Translations under genes and position numbers: made by a program | Part shown: one piece after another, positions 8,946 through 19,148 of the stretch | How positions within the stretch are numbered: position 1 is the stretch's first letter | Layout of the letters: the number at the start of each line of letters is the position of its first letter | Notes under the pieces: model-generated | What the model saw: only the letters and a program-made list of their open reading frames with translations | The model's database searches: none | What the model was told of the DNA's origin: nothing | Source: Edaphobacter bradus | GTDB lineage: Bacteria > Acidobacteriota > Terriglobia > Terriglobales > Acidobacteriaceae | Direction: 5' to 3' | DNA length: 64,000 nucleotides | NCBI RefSeq assembly: GCF_025685645.1 | Contig: NZ_JAGSYF010000001.1 | Coordinates: forward strand, 930,001 to 994,000

Positions 8946-9242
8946 ATGGCGAAGACATCGTTTACACCGCTTCACGACCGCATTCTGGTTCAGCGCGTCG
9001 AGGAGGGCGAGAGCGTCCGTGGCGGCATCATCATTCCCGACTCGGCGAAGGAGAAGCCGCAGCAGGGCAAAGTGATCTCGGTCGGTAAGGGGAAGTCTAA
9101 CGACGAGGGCAAGGTGTTCCCTCTCGACGTCAAGGCTGGTGACAACATTCTCTTCGGCAAGTACTCCGGCACAGAGATCAAGCTCGACGGCGAGGAGTAC
9201 CTGATCATGCGCGAGGAAGAGGTCCTCGGCGTTCTCAAGTAA
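8946..9242 (+). CDS. groES: Co-chaperonin GroES
   Basis: The 98-residue lid of the GroEL chaperonin. It starts [17 protein letters not shown] and carries the mobile loop [20 protein letters not shown] that contacts GroEL apical domains, then the core [20 protein letters not shown]. The ATG at 8946 is preceded by AAGGAGAAGG and fits the family length; a longer frame to 8793 is only leader. groEL follows 114 bases on, and CIRCE with its promoter precedes it, so this is a heat-inducible groESL operon. Confidence 0.97.
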   Translation: MAKTSFTPLHDRILVQRVEEGESVRGGIIIPDSAKEKPQQGKVISVGKGKSNDEGKVFPLDVKAGDNILFGKYSGTEIKLDGEEYLIMREEEVLGVLK

Positions 9243-9258
9243 GCAGTAAGCATTGCAT

Positions 9259-9287
9259 GCAGCAGACGCGGCTGGGATGCCTGCTGC
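9259..9287 (+). other. Intercistronic hairpin between groES and groEL
   Basis: GCAGCAG (9259-9265) can pair with CTGCTGC (9281-9287) around a 15-base loop. It has no T-run, so it is not an obvious terminator. A stem in this place could mark mRNA processing or set the groES/groEL ratio, as known for some groESL mRNAs; here this is inference. Confidence 0.4.
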
Positions 9288-9311
9288 GGCACGACACAGA
9301 TTTCAGACTGA

Positions 9312-11024
<1,713 letters not shown>

Positions 11025-11047
11025 GCCGCTCCTTTCTCCAGTAGCAC

Positions 11048-11079
11048 AGAACCCCGGAGCGATCCGGGGTTCTGCTTTT
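11048..11079 (+). terminator. Rho-independent terminator of groESL
   Basis: A perfect 11-base stem (AGAACCCCGGA at 11048-11058 with TCCGGGGTTCT at 11063-11073) closes a GCGA tetraloop and is followed by GCTTTT. It begins 24 bases after the groEL stop and faces the end of the convergent VWA gene. Confidence 0.9.
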
Positions 11080-11084
11080 AATCA

Positions 11085-12008
11085 CTACTCAGAGAGGACA
11101 GTGTTTCCGGGCCGGACCTGTTCAGGGGCGCGGACCTTGGTGCCACTCAACTTTGTTGAAACCTTGATGGGCACGAGTTCCTTGTTGCCGGGAGCCGGAA
11201 AGGTGGCGATCCAGGTTTCGGCGATGGCTTTGCGGAACTCGTTGAGGAAGGGTGCCATGGAGACGGGGTTTCCCAAGCCCTCAAAGTAGGCCTGGCCGCC
11301 GGTGCCCTCGGCTACCAGCGAGAGGTAGCTCTGGCCGCTGAAGCTTCCTCGCTGGCCACGGAAGCCGGCGTCGGCATAGTAGATGGAGTAGACGGCGATG
11401 CCGGCGCGCTGAGCGTCAGTGATGGCTGCGTCGACGTAGGGGCTGTTCTGGTTGGTGATGCTAGTGCTGCCGTTGTACGGATCGACTCCGTTGGTGATCA
11501 TCATGACGAAGCGTGCTTTGTGTCCTTCGCCCGCCGCAGGTGCAGGCCACCTTTTGGCGAAGTCGGAGAGGCAGAAGTAGGGGCTAGCGCTTATGCCTGG
11601 TGAACCGAGGGGGACGCGCAGGCTGTTGGCTGCGGCGGCGTAGTCGGTGGTGAACTCCTGTGCGGGCTGGACACGGCCGTTCTCCATGTAGCCGATGAAT
11701 ATCTCGGTTCCGGGCGGCAGTGAGGTGATGAAGGTTTTCAGGTCGCCGAGATTGCGGCCTACGGACTCGCGGAGACCGTCGTCGATAAGGAGCGCGATCT
11801 GGGCTCCGTTGGGAGAAATTGGGACGACGGAGGAGATCTGCGCGTCGTGGTTGTTGACCTTGATACTGAGGTTCTGTGTTGTAGGCGTCTGAGGCGTCTT
11901 CGAGTCGAGCGAGATCAGGGTCTGGGTTGGAGTCGGCCCCTCCCGCTGCGCGGAGAGATCCGGAGCGGCGAGGAGGAGGGTTGCAAGCAAATATCGGGTC
12001 ATTCTCAC
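11085..12008 (-). CDS. Secreted VWA-domain protein (acidobacterial type)
   Basis: A 307-residue exported protein with an N-terminal signal peptide (MTRYLLATLLLAAPDLSAQ region) and a von Willebrand A-like fold starting near QIALLIDDGLRESVGRNLGD. The MIDAS motif DxSxS is replaced by DDGLR, so metal-dependent adhesion may be lost. Later segments (RFVMMITNGVDPYNG and AGIAVYSIYYADAGFRG) match the VWA core of Acidobacteria proteins often annotated as VWFA-related. Role unknown; perhaps surface or periplasmic assembly. Monocistronic, convergent with groEL. Confidence 0.75.
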   Translation of the reverse strand: MRMTRYLLATLLLAAPDLSAQREGPTPTQTLISLDSKTPQTPTTQNLSIKVNNHDAQISSVVPISPNGAQIALLIDDGLRESVGRNLGDLKTFITSLPPGTEIFIGYMENGRVQPAQEFTTDYAAAANSLRVPLGSPGISASPYFCLSDFAKRWPAPAAGEGHKARFVMMITNGVDPYNGSTSITNQNSPYVDAAITDAQRAGIAVYSIYYADAGFRGQRGSFSGQSYLSLVAEGTGGQAYFEGLGNPVSMAPFLNEFRKAIAETWIATFPAPGNKELVPIKVSTKLSGTKVRAPEQVRPGNTVLSE

Positions 12009-12460
12009 TTCCTTTCAGTTTGTTAGACGCTTGATCCAGCGCGGCGATCCCTGGCCCCCTCCCCCCTACTTATTTGTGCAAAGTCTTCAAACCAATAAGC
12101 TTGGGCTCGGACTTCTGGTCCAATGGCTCTGATTATTCGTCAAGGTATTAAAAATAAATGGCTTAGAAAGACGAAGGCCCCGGATTGTCCCGAGGCCTTC
12201 GCTCTCTCTTTCTCTCTTTCTATCTATTTTAGCAACTTGGCGTAACTGGTCTGCCATCTCTATTTTATTTGTTTTCAATGAGATAGGCCGCTTCAGGACT
12301 TGACACGCTCGTTTGCTGGAGCATTGCTGAATTGATCTCTATAAGTGATTGTAATTGTGTGGGTTAGTGTGGCGTCACGGCAGGCGCTCGAGCAGCCCGA
12401 CGGCAGAAAAGCAGATCCCGTTCGGGGATGACAACGAGAAAGGCAACGACAACGAAGCTT
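12009..12460. other. Intergenic region with CT-rich tract and hairpin
   Basis: No gene is supported here. It holds the promoter side of the VWA gene, an inverted repeat (CGAAGGCC at 12172-12179 and GGCCTTCG at 12194-12201) followed by a CT-rich run to about 12230, and one copy of a short dispersed motif near 12410-12434. The hairpin may end transcription from either side. Confidence 0.5.
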
Positions 12461-12506
12461 CCTGCTGGTGCCCACGTCCCAGAAGCAGGACGTGGGCACC
12501 AGCAGG
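12461..12506. repeat. Perfect 19-base inverted repeat (REP-like hairpin)
   Basis: CCTGCTGGTGCCCACGTCC (12461-12479) is exactly complementary to 12488-12506 around an eight-base loop. It sits ten bases after the stop of the TonB-receptor gene. There is no T-run, so it looks more like a REP-type element or an mRNA 3'-end stabiliser than a standard terminator. Confidence 0.8.
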
Positions 12507-12515
12507 TTTCCGCGG

Positions 12516-14987
12516 TTAGTAACCTCCCAGCCTTGCCTTGATACCTGCTCGGAAGGTGAATGGCAGGCCTGGGTAGCCGATGGGACCAATATGCTGCTGG
12601 GAGAGGAGATTGCCCAGTTCGGCGAAGGCGGTGATGTGTTTGGTTGCGTTGTAGGTTCCGTAAGCGTCGAGCTTGGCGTAGCCGAAGTCGAGGTTACGGT
12701 TGGGCAGCAGCAGCGTGTTGTCACTATTGATGTCGGAGTAGGAGAGGAAGGTGGAGTCGTCGGAGCGGCTGGAGAAGGCTCCCTTGAGGGCCGCACTCCA
12801 CTTTGTGACGGTGTAGCTGGCGGTGAAGAAGCCAGTCTGCGGGGGACGGCGGAAGGGCCTCTGGCCGACGAGGGGATAGGACGAGCCGATGGGGATGCCG
12901 GGGAGGTTTGGGTTCTCGGCCAGCGTACCGTTGTAGGCGGCGTCGGTGGAGAAGGACTGTTCGACCAGCGAGGTAAGGTAGGTGTAGCCGCCGCGTAAGA
13001 GGATGTGGCTGGTGGGCTGGAACTGGAGTTCGCCCTCGAAGCCCTGGGCGCGATAGGCGAGGGTGTTGAGCTCGGCTCCGTAGAGCTTGGCGGCGCTGGT
13101 GTCGATTCTGAAGACCTTCAGCAGCGTGCCGGAGTCGATGAAGTCGATCTGGTGATTGAACTGGTTGTGGAAGTAGCCGGCTTTGAGAATGAGCTTCTGG
13201 TTGAGGATGTTCTGGTCGATGCCAACGTCGAAGGTGCGGGAGCGGAGGAATTGGATGGGCCTGACGTTGTAGGCGGCAATAAGAGCGGAACCGCCTTGTG
13301 TATTGAGGAGCTGCTGGTAGAGCGAGGTGAACTGGATGGAGAGCGAGGGCTCCTGCACGCCGGTAGCAGCGTTGGCGCGGAGCTTTGTGCCATGCAGGAG
13401 GCGCGGGCCGGGGCGCACGGGAACCCAGGCGAGGCCGAAGCGCGGAGTGCCTGCTGTGCCGTAGAGGTTGTTGCGCTCGATGGCTCCGCCAAGCGAGTAG
13501 AAGAGGCGGTTCTTGATGTCGCCCTGAAACTGGAGGGTGTACTCGAAGTTGGTGCGCTGGATCTTGTCGAACTCGAAGAAGCCGGGGTCGTTGAAGGAGC
13601 CGCGCTCGTCCTCATAACGGAAACCGAGCAGCGCGATGAAGTGCGGCGAGAAGGTGTAGTCGGACTGGAAGTAGAGCTCGTCGCGGTTGGACGCCTGATC
13701 GTCGCTCTGAGCCTGAGGATAGGTGTCTCTGCTGCCGTAGTTGATCGCAGCCCGGCCGGTGGCCGAGTAGCCGTTGGCTCCGCGGATGGTGACCGTATTG
13801 CCAAACCAGGTGGTGAATCCGAACGCAGTGATGGGCTCGCCTACGGGGTAGAACTGGGTGAGTTGCTCGCGCTTGCGGGCGATGCCGTAGCGGACGAGAT
13901 TGTGCCACTTGTTGTGGCGATTTTCGAGAGTGGCCCCGGAGTAGGTGTCCTGATCGCCCTGTTTACCGGCGGCGGAGATGCCGAAGAAGTCGTGAGCGCT
14001 GGGGACACCGGTGGCGGAGTCGGCGTTGCGGATGGTGAAGCGGAGCTGCGTGTTGCCGGTGAAGTTGTAGCCGATGTTCGCGGCTGCGGTGCCGGAGTGG
14101 TACTTGTCCAGCGGGAGCGCGTTGGAGGTGTCGAAGCGGGAGAAGGCGGCGTAGTAGTCGAGACGGCTATGCGCGCCGGAGAGGGCGACTTCGTTGCGGT
14201 AGGTGGAGAAGTTTCCGGCGTCGCCGGAGTAGTTAACGACAGGGCGGAGAGAGCTTCCGCGGGGCGTCGCGAGGTTGACGACGGAGGCTCCGGCGTCGGA
14301 GCCGTAGAGAACGGAGTCCGGGCCGCGGTATATCTCGATGTCGCTAAGCGCGGTGGAGGAGACGGTGCCAAAATCGAAGCGACCGCCAACATCCTCCGAG
14401 GTGATGCCGTCGACGAGGACCTTGTTGGCGTCTGAGTTTCCACCACGGACAAAGAGAGAGGCGACCCCGCCGTACTGGCCGCTCTGAACGGCAACCTGGC
14501 CGGGAGACTGGCGAAGATCGTCGACGATGCCGACGCGGGTGGCGAGATCGGCCGAAGGGATGAGACTGATGGCGCTGCTCGCCTGCTGGAGCGGCGTGGG
14601 GATTCCAGTGGCCGTGACCGTGACCCGCGCGGTGACGGTAGCAATCTCAAGAGTGACCCTCCGGGTGACGATGTCGGTGCGTCCACCGTAGAAGTCCTGG
14701 CCGATGCCTAGCGCGAAGCCGGCGGCAGAGGTGAGGAGAACGAAGCGTCCGGAGGCGGTGCTGCGGATCTCGAAGGAGCCATCAGGGCCGGTCACAGCGG
14801 AGGCAGCGACTGTGGTTCCCGCAATGAGTTGAACGCGTGCTGCAGGGATGACGGCGCCCAGCGGATCAGAGACGGTGCCGCGCACGACAACGGCCTTGGC
14901 TGGAATGGCAGCGATGAGAAGTGTGAGCGCAAGAAGGCTCTTTAGACGTGAAGGCACGGCCGCAATGCGGCACATGGTCGTAGGCAT
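12516..14987 (-). CDS. TonB-dependent outer-membrane receptor, cobalamin-regulated (BtuB-like)
   Basis: An 823-residue receptor. After a signal peptide (LKSLLALTLLIAAIPAKA) comes a carboxypeptidase-regulatory-like domain (VVVRGTVSDPLGAVIPAARV), then a plug domain (DDLRQSPGQVAVQSGQYGG, SLFVRGGNSDANKVLVDG, GPDSVLYGSDAGASVVN) and a 22-strand-type barrel ending FRAGIKARLGGY. Such receptors import scarce ligands across the outer membrane using TonB energy. The leader mRNA holds a cobalamin riboswitch, so the ligand is most probably vitamin B12 or another corrinoid. The ATG at 14987 has a GAGGAG site seven bases upstream; the longer frame to 15080 lies inside the riboswitch region. Confidence 0.9.
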   Translation of the reverse strand: MPTTMCRIAAVPSRLKSLLALTLLIAAIPAKAVVVRGTVSDPLGAVIPAARVQLIAGTTVAASAVTGPDGSFEIRSTASGRFVLLTSAAGFALGIGQDFYGGRTDIVTRRVTLEIATVTARVTVTATGIPTPLQQASSAISLIPSADLATRVGIVDDLRQSPGQVAVQSGQYGGVASLFVRGGNSDANKVLVDGITSEDVGGRFDFGTVSSTALSDIEIYRGPDSVLYGSDAGASVVNLATPRGSSLRPVVNYSGDAGNFSTYRNEVALSGAHSRLDYYAAFSRFDTSNALPLDKYHSGTAAANIGYNFTGNTQLRFTIRNADSATGVPSAHDFFGISAAGKQGDQDTYSGATLENRHNKWHNLVRYGIARKREQLTQFYPVGEPITAFGFTTWFGNTVTIRGANGYSATGRAAINYGSRDTYPQAQSDDQASNRDELYFQSDYTFSPHFIALLGFRYEDERGSFNDPGFFEFDKIQRTNFEYTLQFQGDIKNRLFYSLGGAIERNNLYGTAGTPRFGLAWVPVRPGPRLLHGTKLRANAATGVQEPSLSIQFTSLYQQLLNTQGGSALIAAYNVRPIQFLRSRTFDVGIDQNILNQKLILKAGYFHNQFNHQIDFIDSGTLLKVFRIDTSAAKLYGAELNTLAYRAQGFEGELQFQPTSHILLRGGYTYLTSLVEQSFSTDAAYNGTLAENPNLPGIPIGSSYPLVGQRPFRRPPQTGFFTASYTVTKWSAALKGAFSSRSDDSTFLSYSDINSDNTLLLPNRNLDFGYAKLDAYGTYNATKHITAFAELGNLLSQQHIGPIGYPGLPFTFRAGIKARLGGY

Positions 14988-15000
14988 CGAAAAACTCCTC

Positions 15001-15019
15001 CGTTCCCCCCTCGGGAACG
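15001..15019 (-). promoter_or_regulatory. Hairpin next to ribosome site (riboswitch expression platform candidate)
   Basis: CGTTCCC and GGGAACG form a seven-base stem directly before the GAGGAG ribosome site (15000-14995) of the receptor gene. It may help couple riboswitch folding to translation; the alternative structure was not modelled. Confidence 0.45.
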
Positions 15020-15037
15020 TGGTTGATGAGCGCAGAG

Positions 15038-15238
15038 GAACCGGTCTCCTGACTGACGCGATACATGCCCACCGTGTCACGGGTTGCTTCCCTTCCCGAC
15101 GCCGGGTGGCGGTCAGTGGGAGAGTCCCTGGCGGACATTCACGCTCGATGAGGCGAGCGCGCGCGAATAACAGTTGCGGGGCAGTGGCGGATTTTCACCG
15201 CGCTTCCCGAACATTCCACAGCGGTACAGGTGATGGTT
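15038..15238 (-). ncRNA. Cobalamin riboswitch
   Basis: Read on the minus strand, the leader has the class signature in order: GCGCGGTGAAAATCCGCC, then CACTGCCCCGCAACTGT, a variable stem, CACTGACCGCC with GGGAAGG, and the B12 box AGTCAGGAGACCGG at 15054-15041. These are the conserved core elements of adenosyl/aquocobalamin riboswitches. In the family, ligand binding lowers expression of the downstream gene, usually corrinoid uptake or synthesis. It precedes the TonB receptor by about 50 bases and explains the large gap between this gene and the oxidoreductase gene. The region 15239-15321 upstream should hold the promoter. Confidence 0.95.
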
Positions 15239-15321
15239 GAACGGCGGGCGATAAGAGGCCTGCCGCTGAATTCGAGTGAGAGCTTTAGTTTGCGGCATCC
15301 CGCCGAGTCAAGTCAAAGGGC

Positions 15322-16308
15322 TCAGGGGACCAGAAGGAGCTTGCCTGTGGTGAGGCGGGCCTCGAGGTCGCGGTGTGCCCGGGCAGCATCGGTGAGCGGG
15401 TAGGTGTGTTCGAGGCGCAGCTTGAGGGAGCCGTTGGCGATGCCACGGAAGATGTCGCCGGCGCGGGATTCAAGCTCGGCGCGGGTCGCGGTGTAGTCCT
15501 TAAGAGTGGGGCGTGTAACGAAGAGCGAGCCCATAGTCGAGAGCCGGATGAGGTCGAAGGGAGGGACGGGGCCGCTGGAGCCTCCGTAGAGAACCATGGT
15601 TCCACGGCGGCGGAGGACTTCGAGGGACTTTTCGAACGTGGTCTTGCCGACGGAGTCGTAGACTGCGGCAAGGCCAGCGGGAGCGAGTTGCTTGACGCGG
15701 GCAGCGAAGTCTTCGCGCGTGTAGAAAATAACCTCGTCGGCTCCAGCTTCGCGGGAGAGCTCGGCCTTCTCCTCGTTGGAGACGGTGGTGATGACGCGGG
15801 CTCCGAGAGATTTCGCGATCTGTGTGAGGAGGAGGCCGACGCCTCCGGCACCGGCGTGGACGAGGATCTCGTCGCCGCGGTGGATGGGATAGGCCGAGTG
15901 GGCGAGGTAGTGGGCGGTCATGCCCTGGAGCATCGCCGCGGCTGCTTGCTGAGTCGTGAGAGAGTCAGGAATGGCGATGAGGCTGGAGACAGGCGCGATG
16001 GCTAGCTGCGCGTAGGTTCCGGGGACGCTGCACCAGGCGACGCGGTCGCCGGGCTGGAACGCGGGCTGACCGGGGACGGCTTTGGGGTCGGGGTCGCCGA
16101 GGGCGACGATGGTTCCCGCGGCCTCCTGGCCAAGGGTGTAAGGCAGCGGCGCGGGATAGCGGCCTTCACGAAGGTAGACGTCGATGAAGTTGACACCGGA
16201 GGCTTCGATGCGAATGAGCGCTTCGCCGGGGCCGGGGGTTGGCGTAGGAAGATCGCGGAGTGTGAGGGCCTCGGGCCCGCCTGGCTTGAGGATCTGGATG
16301 ACTTGCAT
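15322..16308 (-). CDS. NADPH:quinone oxidoreductase (MDR family, zinc-free)
   Basis: A 328-residue medium-chain reductase of the QOR type. The start MQVIQILKPGGPEALTL at 16308 is typical; the upstream extension overlaps the neighbouring GT2 gene and is rejected. A GroES-like domain comes first (VNFIDVYLREGRYPAPLPYT, GQEAAGTI), then the NADPH site with VHAGAGGVGLLLTQIAKSLG. The zinc ligands of alcohol dehydrogenases are absent, as expected. The reaction is one-electron reduction of quinones or reduction of enones. It overlaps no other gene and reads toward the riboswitch. Confidence 0.9.
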   Translation of the reverse strand: MQVIQILKPGGPEALTLRDLPTPTPGPGEALIRIEASGVNFIDVYLREGRYPAPLPYTLGQEAAGTIVALGDPDPKAVPGQPAFQPGDRVAWCSVPGTYAQLAIAPVSSLIAIPDSLTTQQAAAAMLQGMTAHYLAHSAYPIHRGDEILVHAGAGGVGLLLTQIAKSLGARVITTVSNEEKAELSREAGADEVIFYTREDFAARVKQLAPAGLAAVYDSVGKTTFEKSLEVLRRRGTMVLYGGSSGPVPPFDLIRLSTMGSLFVTRPTLKDYTATRAELESRAGDIFRGIANGSLKLRLEHTYPLTDAARAHRDLEARLTTGKLLLVP

Positions 16309-16408
16309 GGGGTGTTGGATGCTGTGACTTGTGGCGAAGAACGTGCTCCCACACTTTACCTGAAGTGGAGGCAGTTTCCGAGAGAAAGATGTATCCGGAA
16401 AACAGGAT

Positions 16409-17395
16409 TTACTGGAGAAGGCTCTCTTCGGACCGCAGGCGGATGACGCGATCAATCGTGTACGGAGCGCGATGCGAGGCCGTGTGGAAGTGCCGCACCT
16501 GCAGTTCGCCCAGCAGTCCGATGCCTATCATCTGGATGCCGGCGAGGATCATGATGCCGGCGATGACGAAGATCGGACCGTGGATATCCATGATGTGCTG
16601 GCCGGTGACGACCTTGAGCACGAGCAGCCACATAGCGAGCAGAGAGCCCGACACTACACCGAGCGCTCCGATGGAGCCGAAGAAGTGCAACGGGCGCGTC
16701 ATGTACTTCAGCAGGAACCGTATGGTCAGCAGGTCGAAGAAGACCCGGAAGGTGCGGGAGATGCCGTAATGGCTCTTGCCGGAGTCACGCGGGGGGTTCG
16801 AGATGGGAATCTCGCAGATGCTGGCGCCGTACCATGAAGCGAGCGCGGGGATGAAGCGGTGCATCTCGCCGTAGAGGGGGATGTTGTGGATGACCTCGCG
16901 GCGGTATGCTTTGAAGGTGGTACCGAAGTCGTGGATGTTGACTCCGCTCAGCGAGGCCATGAGCCAGTTGGCGGCGCGCGACGGGATGCGGCGCATGATG
17001 AAGTTGTCACCGCGCTGGGCACGCCAGCCGCTGACGACGTCGTAGCCTTCCTCGAGCTTGGCGAGGAAGTTGGGGATCTCGTGAGGAGAGTGCTGCAGGT
17101 CGCCGTCCATGGCGAGGATGAAGTCGCCCTGGGCGTGGTCGAAGCCGGCGGCGAGCGCCGACGTCTGGCCGAAGTTGCGGCGCAGCTTCACGACGAGAAC
17201 ACGGGAATCTACAGCGGCGATCTCTTCGAGGAGACGATACGTGCGGTCGCTGGAGCCGTCGTCGACGAAGACGAGCTCGAAGGTATCGCCGACCTGTTCC
17301 ATCGTCGCCTTGAGGCGGTCGTAGAGGGTTGTGACGCTATCCTCTTCGTTGTGAAATGGGACGACGATAGAATATTTGGGCACGTTCTTGATCAT
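16409..17395 (-). CDS. Membrane-anchored GT2 glycosyltransferase (DPM1/ArnC/GtrB-like)
   Basis: A 328-residue enzyme with an N-terminal GT-A domain (YSIVVPFHNEEDSVTTLYDR, FVDDGSSDRT, and the DxD-like AMDGDLQHSP) and two C-terminal helices (FFGSIGALGVVSGSLLAMWL, FVIAGIMILAGIQMIGIGLL). Such proteins load a sugar onto undecaprenyl phosphate or dolichol-like carriers on the inner membrane for later transfer outside. The tail GELQVRHFHTASHRAPYTID matches ArnC/GtrB relatives. It may supply a lipid-linked sugar for envelope glycans; specificity cannot be read. Confidence 0.88.
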   Translation of the reverse strand: MIKNVPKYSIVVPFHNEEDSVTTLYDRLKATMEQVGDTFELVFVDDGSSDRTYRLLEEIAAVDSRVLVVKLRRNFGQTSALAAGFDHAQGDFILAMDGDLQHSPHEIPNFLAKLEEGYDVVSGWRAQRGDNFIMRRIPSRAANWLMASLSGVNIHDFGTTFKAYRREVIHNIPLYGEMHRFIPALASWYGASICEIPISNPPRDSGKSHYGISRTFRVFFDLLTIRFLLKYMTRPLHFFGSIGALGVVSGSLLAMWLLVLKVVTGQHIMDIHGPIFVIAGIMILAGIQMIGIGLLGELQVRHFHTASHRAPYTIDRVIRLRSEESLLQ

Positions 17396-17584
17396 ACTCC
17401 CTCTAGGCAGCGAAATGGTAACGAGATAGTAACTACGACTGGGTCAGATTCCCTGACTGGTTTGAACCCGTGAAGGCGATGATGGTTGTGCATTAAACCG
17501 AATCAGCTGGAACCGGGCTACTCCATTGTTTATGATGAAGTTCCCTGGCGATTGGATGCTGCGGAAAGGAAGATGGAGAGGAAG

Positions 17585-18097
17585 ATGAGCAAATGGGTCG
17601 TACTCGGCGTGCTTGTCCTACTGGTATTCCTCGCCTTCCTGGGATACCACTCGTACGACGCCAAGCGCGCCGGAGTCACGGGAGATGTGTACCGAGCAGA
17701 CGGAACGACCTCCGCGAAGGATGAGGCAAGAGCGACGGGCGATAGGTCTTCTGAGGGCGAGACGGTTGTGTATCCAGTAGCCGCACCTGCACAGGCCAGT
17801 GTGCAAAGTTCAGCACAGGCTGTCGCTGCTGCTACAGACCAGGGCGGCCAGGTGAGCCAGCCCCAGGTGAGCCAGTCGATGCAGCCTCCTCCGGCGACGG
17901 CGCCGGGGAGTGACACGATCAGTCCGAATCCTCCGAACGGGATGGTGTTTTCGGGGTCTGGCCGCTATCAACTCTACCGACAGGGCAACATCACCTGGAG
18001 GCTCGATACGGAGACTGGCCGGAGCTGCATCATCTTCGCGACCGATGAGGAGTGGAAGAAGCCTAAGGTCTATCGGGCCGGATGCGGCAGAAACTAG
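17585..18097 (+). CDS. Single-pass membrane-anchored hypothetical protein
   Basis: A 170-residue protein not recognised by family. It starts MSKWVVLGVLVLLVFLAFLG, one transmembrane helix or uncleaved signal anchor, then a low-complexity linker (Ala/Gln/Ser/Pro-rich, about 40-120), and a short C-terminal domain with the block GRYQLYRQGNITWRLDTETG and two Cys (GRSCIIF and YRAGCGRN) that could form a disulfide. The ATG at 17585 has GAGAGGAAG just before it; ATG at 17573 is an alternative. It stands alone between the GT2 gene and the decayed porin. Confidence 0.65.
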   Translation: MSKWVVLGVLVLLVFLAFLGYHSYDAKRAGVTGDVYRADGTTSAKDEARATGDRSSEGETVVYPVAAPAQASVQSSAQAVAAATDQGGQVSQPQVSQSMQPPPATAPGSDTISPNPPNGMVFSGSGRYQLYRQGNITWRLDTETGRSCIIFATDEEWKKPKVYRAGCGRN

Positions 18098-18358
18098 GAG
18101 TGGTCAGGGCAAGATGCCTGACGCATGATGAGTTGGGATTCGCGGACATCTCATTCCAACGCTGTTGGAACGATGTATCAACTGACGGCCGATACTCCCG
18201 GTTCTAAGGAAAGCCGAGTGACGATCTGCTCGAGGAATTCATTTCGGCGGCCCATGATGCTGAGATCGGCGCGAATTCTCATCCGGTCTGTTGCTTCGAA
18301 ATTGTGGGAGGCAGCGTTGACCTGCAGCCACAGAATAATGCCTCATGCGAACCGGCCT
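18098..18358. other. Intergenic stretch at island edge, nothing recognised
   Basis: No gene is supported. Short open frames occur on both strands but resemble nothing known; base composition begins to drop here relative to the left flank. Confidence 0.4.
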
Positions 18359-19128
18359 TCAGAACTCGATTTGAAGGCGAGTCTGGAAGAACTGCGTATT
18401 GCCTTTCAGGTTGAACCGATCCAGATGTCCTATGCCATAGGCGGCCTCGAGGCGCAGGTAGTCCGTCAGGTACCAATTCACCATTGGTGTAAAACGCCTG
18501 AACTTGCCGCCCTGTTCAGCGAGTACCCTTCCTTAGAGCGCCCGATAAAGATGTTGCCCCACAGTTCGGGGACCGCGACCATAATGCCGGTCTGACGTAT
18601 CAGCCACGCGTGCGTCGGGCCGTCGTACATGATCCCTAAATTGTAGGTTACTTTGCGCGGGAGACTCGGAAAGCCCCCATTCACGACGAACCGGACGTCG
18701 CGAAGTCTTTGATCGGGGAGCATCTTAATCTGCTCCTTGCTCACATCATCCTGCGCGTAGGCTGCTGTCTCGACCAGAAACCCCAGGCCGGCCTTGGCAG
18801 TGAAGTGTGGTCCGCGGTACTCTTGCCAGCTTTCCATCCTGCGCGGCGCGTGGAAGATATCGTCGTTCATTTCACCTGCATCAATGGAGTCGTCAAGCGA
18901 GGATGAAGGGGACGTAGTGCTTTGCGCCGGAGTCGTCGTCTGTTGTGATCTGGGATTGGTGTTAGGTGCCGTAACAACCGGTCTCTGCGAGCTGACCTGA
19001 TGCGGTTGCCGGCTCAATTCCAATGTTTCCCCGGCAATTATGCTGTCTTGCCCCTGGCAAGATTGCCATGCAGGCAAGACAGCAAAGGCAGTCAGCGACA
19101 GCAGGAGCGACCTTAGCATGCCCCTCAT
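18359..19128 (-). pseudogene. OprP/OprO-like porin with internal deletion and frameshift
   Basis: The first 216 codons read as the N-terminal part of a phosphate-selective-porin-like protein: signal peptide MRGMLRSLLLSLTAFAVLPA, then RDVRFVVNGGFPSLPRKVTY, LIRQTGIMVAVPELWG and FIGRSKEGYSLNR. The frame then stops at 18478, but an overlapping frame continues GGKFRRFTPMVNWYLTDYL and ends NTQFFQTRLQIEF at 18359, which is the usual C terminus of this family. The middle of the barrel (roughly half the expected protein) is missing and the joint is out of frame. It lies 20 bases after the asparaginase remnant, so once probably formed one operon with it. Confidence 0.8.
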
Positions 19129-19148
19129 ATCGCCTTCCCCGGATGCGA

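Noticed and set aside
12172..12230. Hairpin plus CT-rich run as a small RNA or strong terminator
   Set aside because: The stem is only eight bases, the tract is mixed C and T, and no flanking gene clearly ends into it.
13005..14435. Long open frame (476 codons) on the plus strand
   Set aside because: It is exactly antisense to the TonB-receptor barrel, its composition is Gly/Val/Glu-rich as expected from complementing GC-rich codons, and it has no recognisable domain.
18125..18595. 156-codon plus-strand frame
   Set aside because: It overlaps the porin remnant whose minus-strand frames show real homology; no known product.
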